DNA from: Mytilinidion resinicola | Taxonomy: Eukaryota > Ascomycota > Dothideomycetes > Mytilinidiales > Mytilinidiaceae | Length of the DNA: 64,000 nt | Assembly (NCBI RefSeq): GCF_010093595.1 | Contig: NW_022985461.1 | Location: forward strand, 1 to 64,000 | Direction: 5' to 3' | Shown: piece by piece, positions 56,883 through 64,000 of the stretch | How positions within the stretch are numbered: the first letter of the stretch is position 1 | Layout: each line of letters opens with the position of its first letter | Program-made: the position numbers and the translations under genes | Notes under the pieces: generated by a model | Database searches by the model: none | The model's input: only the letters and a program-made list of their open reading frames with translations | What the model was told of the DNA's origin: nothing

Positions 56883-56926
56883 GGAGCCTGGGTTCGATCC
56901 CCAGAGGTGTCGTAAGATATTCCATA

Positions 56927-56941
56927 TTTTTGATCTTTTTT
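56927..56941 (+). terminator. RNA polymerase III terminator of the tRNA gene
   Basis: Runs of five T (56927-56931) and six T (56936-56941) begin 15 bp after the tRNA 3' end, as expected for Pol III termination. Confidence 0.75.
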
Positions 56942-57380
56942 GCCCTTGAAGACAGCCCAAGAAGCTTCACGTATGAGAAGAGAATTCAGCTAAGGTCTTT
57001 CTATTTTTATCCATTATTATATCTACGTCTCTTCGTACCTTTGTAATGCCACGCGAAGGATGCGCTTGGTCTATCCGTAAAACTTGGTGTTATATCACCC
57101 CAATGTGCACACTGCCCAATCCCCACTTCTCACGTGACGATATGCCACTGTGCCAGGCAGGTTACAGGTGGCCGGGGAGACCTTGTAAGCTTTGTCAGAT
57201 AGTCTTGGCGCACCCCACCCAACTGCACAGGCACCTGCATTCGCACCCCAACCTCACCCCACCCTCATCCTCATCACTTTACGCCATTGCCCCATTCCCT
57301 TCCGTTAACAGTTACTAAGGGCTCAAGCCCGCTGCTAGTATTACCATTCTGGTTCCCTTGGTCCCTTCTTTACCGTCGAA
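56942..57380. other. Spacer between tRNA and the 431-aa gene
   Basis: A 90-codon frame at 57046-57318 contains a CKLCQ...HRHLHSH run that recalls a zinc finger, but it lies in the likely 5' UTR and I do not call it. Confidence 0.35.
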
Positions 57381-58734
57381 ATGGAAGTTCTGGCCTATCT
57401 TCTCTCAGAGCCACTATCCACGTTGCCAGAAGTTGGCGTGGTTGACCCTCATCATACCACAACTCGAATTCTTCTCGGCATCCGAAAAACTTATGAAAGC
57501 GATGAGGAACATCTGCAACGCTTCTCTAACATCTTGCTTAATCTGGAAAAAGGTAGGTGAGTGCTGAGTCCCGACCAGGGCTTTGGTAGCGGCACTGTTA
57601 ACGTGTATAGATGTGACTTTCGACGCCTTACATAAGACTCTTCCGTTCAGGTGGTCTGATGGCGAGAGATATGACGTAGTTAATCCGTTTGGCGATGATC
57701 GTCAGTTTCAGTACCAGTCCCTCTGGACTTTCGACATCCAAAATAACGTATTACGGTACACCAATCGCGACGGCTGTAGCCAAATCCTATTTGCTCTTCT
57801 TCGAGAGCGTGCTGTGAGTTTGACCGATATGAAACCGCTCGACGGACCTATACCCTTACCTTTCGAGCCGATTTTCGATCCAGAAGGGACCTATTGGCAA
57901 CCGCAAATTAAGGTAGGTAACCGACTGCGTGCATTCACCCATCATTTGCTCCACGATTTCCATCACCAGTGGAGGCACATCCATCGGAGACGTTACAACT
58001 CCATCACTTTACGAGCACTTGGACGAGCTATTATCAGACTCTCAACTCTTGATTTTGAGGTTCGCCAGAACACAGGGGGGCATCTCCCTCTGGGAGTACA
58101 TGTATGGATTACCCAGTTGCCTGCCTGGGAGCCATTTGAGAATGATATTGTACGTGTTGGTAGCATCTACGTCGTTCTCTGCCAAGAAATTCAAGAAGGA
58201 CTGTCAATGGCCCGACGACACCTATCATCTCGAGACTTTATCAACACAACGGCTTCTGGGGAAGCGCAGGCACAGTACATGGTCCTATCAGTCAAGCATA
58301 TCATGCTTTGTCATGTCACTATACAGCATTCACTCGAATGTACTGTTCCAGAGCCTCTTTTCAATGGCATTGAACCCCCGTCGGATCTAGCACTGGATTA
58401 CCTTATCTGGGCTACCGCCTCCGCTAGACCTTGGATCTTTACACCTCTCCAATCGCTGCCTATTGAGGTCCAGAACATTATACTGGATTACGAGTCGATT
58501 GGGACAGTAGAAGCTGCTAAAGTTGGCTGCTTGCTTGGCTTGGGGTCACCATTCTTGTGGAAGGACGGTCCTCTTGAGGTTACACTAGAGGAAAGACACT
58601 TGACTCGCCCGTCAGGGTCAACTGTCGAATCCCAAATCTGGTTTGGTGAGCATAAGAGTGGAATAGTCTATTGGGCCCGAGCAAGTTCTCTCCGCCCAGG
58701 TCCCTTTGCCTCCAGCATTCTAGCGGGAAAATAA
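57381..58734 (+). CDS. Hypothetical fungal protein, 431 aa
   Basis: Exons 57381-57552 and 57611-58734 join across a 58-bp intron to 431 codons plus stop. The protein begins MEVLAYLLSEPLSTLPEVGV. It contains a central FHHQWRHIHRRRYNSITLR block, Trp- and His-rich segments, and near residue 330 a stretch LQSLPIEVQNIILDYESIG that recalls an F-box (LP.E....I). No signal peptide or membrane span was seen. I cannot name the family. An F-box-like role is only a guess. Confidence 0.65.
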
Positions 58735-59275
58735 GTCACAATATCAGCTGTCAAAAGGTAACAACGCCTCCAAGCACCATTGTTTCAGTCGGTCCGAACT
58801 AATAACGATACGGCTCTATCTAGGAACGAGACTACTGCACTCCAACAATCCATATTTCTTTAGTGGCGTCAACTACACGCTAGACCTGGCAACTGGCGTA
58901 AGAAGGTGCAATCAGTGCAGGAGACATGGAGTTATATTAGTGTGCTAATGAGTAACTATATAGTTAGAGGACGTCTAAGGAAAAAGGAAGCATAGTGAGA
59001 CAAGAGGAAGTGACAAACGTGCATCAGCAGCGTAACAGGACAGCGCAGAGTAACAGACACGTAGCAGGCGCGTCGCAAGTTCTGTAGTAGAGACAATGAT
59101 GAAGCCGTAGTGCAAAGCTAGCTTCCAAGACCACCAGGTGCTCAAACAGGCTATAGAGACAGTGTAATGAATATGGCATTCCGTCTATATAATGTCAGAA
59201 ACAACAAACTCCAAAACTCCAGTGAACCCCCAGCGTTCCCCCATACCAAGCACCTCCCATGTGCAGATTTTCTGT
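58735..59275. other. Intergenic with a second copy of the MITE family
   Basis: 58887-58975 matches 59471-59558 (TGGCAACTGGCGTAAGAAGG and gtgctaatgagt.ctatatagt). The match fades beyond about 58975, so the right end is unclear. No gene was seen. Confidence 0.5.
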
Positions 59276-60391
59276 TTATGGTAAAACCCCAAGTGGGTTG
59301 TTCTTCATGTTTGCAAGCATGGTTGTGATTCTATTGACATCGTTTCGTAGGTATAAGCCGCCGCTCAACGCCGTAAGTATCCCGTGGTTCGCAGTGAAGA
59401 ACTGAACGTGAAGCCCGATATGGATGATGCCGTAGACTTTCTTAGATGCGTTCGTTGTGCCTCCGCAGTGTGGCAGCTGGCGTAGGAAGGGCAAAGGATC
59501 AGTGAGGAAAGCATCAGTTGTATTGAGGTGCTAATGAGTGGCTATATAGTGAAGAGAGACCAGGGGTTGCAGGCAGCAACGGTGACAAAACAACAGGTGA
59601 ACCCTGTCCAGCTGAGAAGTGAACCCTGTACAGCTGAGACGCGTAGACAGACGTGCGTAGGAGCATTCTAACTGGCTGCCACAGTGTCTGCTCAAGTGAT
59701 CTCTCGTCAGAGGCCAGCTTCTATCGGCCCTCTTGCTCTCTACCAAACAGTAGTCATACGCATACATGCTACCCCCAGGGCGAGCAAGAATTTTGAGCAC
59801 CGACATGTCTGCCTGTGTTTCACCGACAGTTGTCTCCCCAAGCGACTCCTCCTGGACAACATCGAATCCTTCAGCCTCCACGAAAAAATGCTTCAAGATG
59901 GCCAAGAAGGCCCTCCGGTACAAGAACTCGTGGGATTCGGGACTTCTTTCAACAAGTTGGAGGTGCGTTTGAACATTGGGCGTGTCCAGGTAAGTGCGAG
60001 GTGCAGGGGGGTTGGGATTTGTGCGTCTGATCCGTCCAGTTCGTGCGTTGCGCCTGCATGAGACAAGGGAATTACTTCTCATCGAGATCTCCAATTACTT
60101 GTAAGCATTCCAGATGACGATTGACACTCACCATTGCACCCAAGATTTGGAGATATCAAGTGTCCATGTGTCCTGAACGGGATCAGCACAGCTCGCTTCT
60201 GTTAAGATCTAGCATATACACACCGCTGCTACATCCTCCCACCCAGCCGGGATTGCAAACTGCGTAGACCCAGTATCTACCCGTTCGTAATAGTCTTCTC
60301 CGGCAGCATTTGCCCATTGTCTCCAGCCACCGCCAACAAAGGTTCCGAGTGCATATGCCGAGGTGGAGGGAGGCGGAAAGGGGGCAGCCAT
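59276..60391 (-). pseudogene. WW-like/PD-(D/E)XK-like protein gene disrupted by a MITE
   Basis: Exon 1 (60391-60224) encodes MAAPFPPPSTSAYALG and a WW-like segment (GWRQWANAAGEDYYERVDTG). Exon 2 is 60173-60133. Exon 3 runs from 60053. Its frame gives FLYRRAFLAILKHFF, VVQEESLGETTVGETQADM and YAYDYCLVESKRADRSW; the D...ExK pattern resembles the PD-(D/E)XK nuclease fold seen in many fungal proteins. At RHC the frame enters the insert 59471-59681 and stops at 59531. Past the insert the frame continues GGTTNASKKVYGIIHIGLHV to the stop at 59276. Removing the insert and one 5-bp duplicate gives exactly 256 codons plus stop. As it stands, the last ~50 residues would be foreign. Confidence 0.75.
59471..59681. 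mobile_element. 211-bp MITE inserted in a coding exon
   Basis: The ends are TGGCAGC and GCTGCCA, with a weaker match further in (about 17 bp). A direct duplication CAGTG flanks it at 59466-59470 and 59682-59686. It contains a near-repeat ctgtccagctgagaagtgaa / ctgtacagctgagac at 59607-59640. It is related to 58887-58975. No coding capacity. Confidence 0.85.
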
Positions 60392-62333
60392 TTCAAAGAT
60401 ATGTGATGTTGAATGCGTAACTGTCAAGATTGGCCGGTATTGAAAATGCGTGGATAAAGATATTGAAGTTGCGTGGATGTTGAGACTGAGTAGATATTGG
60501 GAATTGGAGAGGTGTACTGGGCATATATACTTACTATCGTACCTACTTCGCTTTCTAGATACATATTCCGTTTCATCTTTCATCATATCAAACAAGGCAC
60601 AGGGCTTCATCTGCGTGTCCCTCGTTCTATAATTGGTTGAATACTGCTAGAGGAGAAGATGCGGCGTATGCAGCGTTTCCCTTCTACCGGTACAACGCGC
60701 GCGCGTAGGATCCCAAAATAGATAGTTCGATTCATGAAATGCATGGGCAGAGCAATCAAGGAGCTAGATATCTACTAGTCACATGCGGCGAGTTCCATAA
60801 TTTTCTCTACTGAAGCTGGAGGCACGATTGTCCTTCGCGTAATGATACTGCCTGCTTGCTAGCGCTAGGGAGCTGTGCAGAAACATTTGCTCCCCTAGCT
60901 CAGTTTGGACAGACGCATTCTTGAAAGCAGCTGGCACTAGAAATCTCTTGTGGTGAACTCACTCTGTCTACCCAAAGACTTGAGATGGCACGCGAGTGCT
61001 GGTAGTAGAAACAAGGCGATGAACGAGTGGATCTAGTGAAGCCGATGGGGCGCAGGTTCATGTCTAACCCTAAACTTGCCGCAAGCAGCCAGACGATACG
61101 AGCAGGAAACACCCTAGCTCCCATTGTTGGTAGGTTTTGACGCACCGTTATTTAAGGTGTGGCGTAACGCGTTTGCCGCAGCGCGGGCGGCCAGAGTAGC
61201 AGGACTTGCCAAGGCTCTGAACAGTTCGTTCGGTGGATTCATGATCAGTTCAACCTCCGGACGATGCTCAAAGCTAAAGCGCGCCCCAAGCTGTGCGCGA
61301 CGTCGAACGAAGGGGGTAGGTACTCCCACACCACCTTTGTTTACTCGAGGATGAATTATCACGCCTTTCACTCGTCCCAGCGCTCTCTGCTACCAAGATT
61401 ATTCACCCTTTCCTACCGCCCGCGAATGGCGAATACTCTGCTACCTGTGCCGCCTCCGTCGGTACGCGCTTAATCGCTCCTCGGTTTCAGGTTCCCTTAT
61501 TCTCCGCTTTCTCCCCTCAGGTTCACCTTGGAGGAGTTTCGGATCGGCGTCTCTTGGTGGTTTGTGGCTTCGTCTCAGTGATAGCGCCAATAAGGCGGCT
61601 ATGTATCTAAAGAAGTGGTTGGATATGCCCTCTTCCATTTCACGACTGACTTAGTCATGCCAGATGATCGTTAGTGAACGGAATTTTGACGATCGAGATC
61701 TAAGACCGCTATGAAAACTTTATCAACTCATCCGCTTTTCGGATATGTGGCTTAATATATGCACAGAAAATCCTCGGAGCAAGGACTCGTAGAAGTTTCG
61801 TCGATGGCCATTCTCTTGCTAACATGTTGATACTAGAAGTAAAACGGCCGGAGAAGATACCTCTTCCTGAGGAGCGCCTAATGTCAATGCCGCTGACATT
61901 GCCCTACTCGGCGACCTGTTGAAACAGAACAAAACCTTGTGGGTCCACTCCTGTGGGGCTATTGTGCCGTTCCTTCTACATATCTGTTAATGCATCGTAA
62001 GGATACGCGCGCGTGGGGTGGCACAGCTTTTGTGGAGTCATGCTAGCGGCAGGCAGGATCGTTGCGAAACGGGTGTCTACACTGGACGGTGGACCTCTGC
62101 CTTGTACCTCTTTCATGGAGAAAACGTGCCACGACTTTGGTCAAGAGCGGCGTGGCCTGTAGTTATCTGTCAGGATACATAGGCCGTGTGTCGCTGAGAT
62201 AGATGTTAAGTTTCCAAGCAGCAACGCAGCTACGAGCAGCACAAGGCTCGATCATCCTATAATACATAGGACAAAAGGCAAACACTTGCACTGACTGGAA
62301 TTGTCTCTCGTTGTGTTCTACGTAGATCTAAAT
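60392..62333. other. Intergenic, about 1.9 kb
   Basis: No gene is supported. The overlapping frames at 60900-61638 show no family resemblance. No repeats or RNA genes were recognised by eye. Confidence 0.3.
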
Positions 62334-63289
62334 ATGTCTATCTCTACTCAGATGCGTAAGTTTCTATCCGAAGACTTCCTTGGTTTTGTTGTTGATTTTG
62401 TTGATTAGAGAATGTCAACGTTCGGCTTTGCGTTTACCTCCTACCTATCCCAATTGCTGTCTTCTATTGTAAGATCCCTACATATCCATGACCTTGAGAC
62501 TCTGCTTATTTTCGTATAGCCTTGTGTCTTACTGGCTGCGTATCTAATTCGCCCGGCATTCCGAACATCTTTGCTGTAAAGCTAGAAGGGAGAAACCCTT
62601 TAATCATTTCGGAGATATGAGTGGCTTACTTTGGTACTTCTATCACTTGCTGATTTTAAGGAAGTGCTAATTAATGACTAGGTATCTGCATTCTTCCCTC
62701 AGAAAAGATGACCTGTCAGTCCACCTCTGGCAAGATGGTTGATACTCTCCTCAAATCCATCGCCGAAAACTCTGACGCGATCGTCGCGGACCCCATGGGT
62801 CTGGTATCTTTGGCCCTGAATATTCAATCCAAGATTATCTTGTACCTCCTCGCGGCCGCCGGTGTTCTCTTCCTTAATGGGATGATTCTGACGCTCTTAT
62901 TAAAGCGACAACTTAAGGCATCAACAAAGGACAACGCGATTGCACTGAAGCGGAAGAAGATGTTGAGAAGCGCTTCCCTAACAACGATCTGGATATCGGT
63001 TGGGCTTGTCCTAGCGTCTTCTATTGCAATCAGCCAGGCAACCGGAGCGATGGCATTCATCACTCAACGAGATACTGTCTCGACGATTCGCATTACTGCT
63101 GGAAAGACGCTGAGTGTTCTCCAGTGGTTGACCTTCTCATTCTCCTTGATCTTTGCTGTTGGTATATCAGCAATATTCCAGAAACAGGGCGGTGTGATCG
63201 AATCAGCTGGTTCAACCGGACCTCCCCGGCCCATGGCCGCTGTGGGTGGTCCTCCACCCCCACCCCCACCTCCCTCATACTTTGCCTAA
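62334..63289 (+). pseudogene. Fig1-family membrane protein with an in-frame TGA
   Basis: Exons 62334-62355, 62409-62468, 62520-62633 and 62682-63289 total 268 codons including the stop. The first membrane span is LCVYLLPIPIAVFYSLCL. It is followed by LTGCVSNSPGIPNIFAVKLEG, a clear Fig1 signature, then VAYFGICIL and CQSTSG, and three more spans (ILYLLAAAGVLFLNGMILTL, SLTTIWISVGLVLASSIAIS, LQWLTFSFSLIFAVGISAIF). The C-terminus is poly-Pro. Fig1 proteins act in calcium uptake and membrane fusion during mating. Codon 62618-62620 is TGA between SEI and VAYFG, where relatives commonly have Arg or Lys; CGA to TGA is one C-to-T change. No intron removes it. Either a pseudogene or read-through. Confidence 0.75.
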
Positions 63290-64000
63290 GTGAAGATTTA
63301 GGACGTTGGAGAGCGATCGCGGACGGTTGGTACAGTTCAGCGTGGTTTGTAAGCCGTCCAATTCTCAATCCATCCGGCCGCCGGATCGACAATCCACACC
63401 CCTTCTAGTCTAGTCCAATCAAATCCGTGACCTATCACGGTCCAATCGGTTATCAATCCGACTGATCGTTTAGATCTATATAGCTTTAGTGTTGAAGTTC
63501 ACGTGATGATGTTCTTGAAGGATCAAAATACTTTGATGTGACGATGCCACAATCTCATACCCCGACGGCACGGAAATAAGCTACAGCGGTACGGGAATGA
63601 GGTCCTCACATTTTGTAACATGCCTTCCGGCCTAATACGGATAAGATGGCCATTAGTTTGGTGTTGGTGAAGGCCCTAGACGCCTTGGGATCTGCTTTTA
63701 AAGAAGACAAGCCTATTTCAGGCGTAGCAGGTTCGGTAGAGGTACTAAGACTTACAACATGCTTAAAAGTATTATTAGATATTTCCCTGTCGTCGCTGTT
63801 GCAAATGCTATCTGATCTAGTAGTAGTATTGTACGAGGGTTCCGCCGGACGTGAATTCGTATCATGAGTGGAGGCATCCTTACCCTTGTATGTCCCCCAA
63901 ATTCTCGGTCGCTGTAGCAACACTTGATGATAAAGTGGCGCAGATCAGCCTTAAGCTAATTTTCATTGGAAGGCTAGTTTACTCAAGAATTGGGGCCCTG
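63290..64000. other. Right edge, no gene called; dispersed repeat at the end
   Basis: 63926-64000 resembles 32523-32588 (gatgataaagtggc, then cattgga.gg, then gtttactcaagaattgg.gccctg) and appears to continue beyond the window. A minus-strand frame at 63606-63923 has no recognisable content. Confidence 0.45.

Larger units (their letters stand above)
56733..56912 (+). tRNA. tRNA-Ser (anticodon GCU) interrupted by two spliceosomal-type introns
   Basis: Exons 56733-56762, 56812-56832 and 56883-56912 join to an 81-nt tRNA. The acceptor stem GGCACTT pairs with AGGTGTC (with G-U pairs), discriminator G. The D stem is GCG/CGC. The anticodon stem CGGGC/GCCCG is perfect only after joining exons 1 and 2, with loop CTGCTAA and anticodon GCT at 56815-56817. 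The long variable arm TCC-TTCG-GGA forms only after joining exons 2 and 3. The T arm is CTGGG-TTCGATC-CCCAG. Long variable arm, GCU and discriminator G all fit serine. Box A (56740-56750) and box B (56891-56901) are intact. T-runs follow at 56927. Without removing both inserts no tRNA fold is possible. Confidence 0.85.

Noticed and set aside
57046..57318. C2H2-like zinc finger frame
   Set aside because: The Cys/His spacing is irregular, with no second finger; it lies directly upstream of a spliced gene in its probable 5' UTR.
59471..59681. The insert as a normal intron
   Set aside because: No GT-AG pair at the edges restores the frame, while removal of the element with one CAGTG copy does so exactly.

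Overview
The window is nuclear DNA of a filamentous ascomycete (Pezizomycotina). The grounds are short introns (about 47-95 bp, one of 328 bp) with CTAAC-type branch points, typical fungal gene families (Fig1, ATP14, DUF3445, fungal patatin/B-box/RING proteins), and transposons that carry the marks of repeat-induced point mutation (RIP: C-to-T decay, TpA richness, CAA/CAG/CGA codons turned into stops). I do not assign a genus.

Layout. (1) 1-7570 is an AT-rich RIP block of nested dead transposons: pieces of a Tad1-like LINE on the minus strand, a pogo/Fot1 transposase relic on the plus strand, and a 448-bp foldback element inserted into that relic. (2) 7571-15650 is a GC-normal island with two plus-strand genes: a ten-exon B-box/GTPase/RING/patatin protein whose patatin active site is lost, and a fungal transcription-factor-like gene that stops short just before the next repeat block. 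(3) About 15.86-32.5 kb is a second RIP block: further Tad1-like LINE copies, two full-length copies of a 1.44-kb non-coding element that shares its 3' end with the LINE, a Ty1/copia relic split by a Fot1 element with 65-bp terminal repeats, and the 3' end of a Ty3/gypsy chromovirus with its LTR. (4) 32.5-64 kb is gene-bearing: a short F-box-like/DUF7730-like protein, CCT7, a 763-aa conserved-looking protein, a secreted beta-propeller protein (frameshifted), an HSL-type esterase, a single-TM low-complexity protein, a DUF3445 heme-oxygenase-like protein, two small proteins, a BTB protein, ATP synthase subunit H, a tRNA-Ser, an unknown 431-aa protein, a PD-(D/E)XK-like gene broken by a MITE, and a Fig1-family gene with an in-frame stop.

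The most unusual item is the tRNA-Ser(GCU) gene at 56733-56912. It folds into a complete tRNA only if two pieces of 49 and 50 nt are removed. Each piece has a GT start, a CTAAC branch-point-like box and an AG end, and neither lies at the normal tRNA intron site. Other strong points are the clean MITE insertion at 59471-59681 (211 bp, 5-bp duplication; removal restores a 256-codon frame), the SINE/LINE-like pair sharing a tail, the catalytically dead patatin, and inverted arrays of a ~135-bp repeat on both sides of a two-gene block at 40.9-43.9 kb.

Gene models were spliced by eye. In each multi-exon model called intact, the exon lengths sum to a multiple of three, which supports the splice sites but does not replace transcript data.
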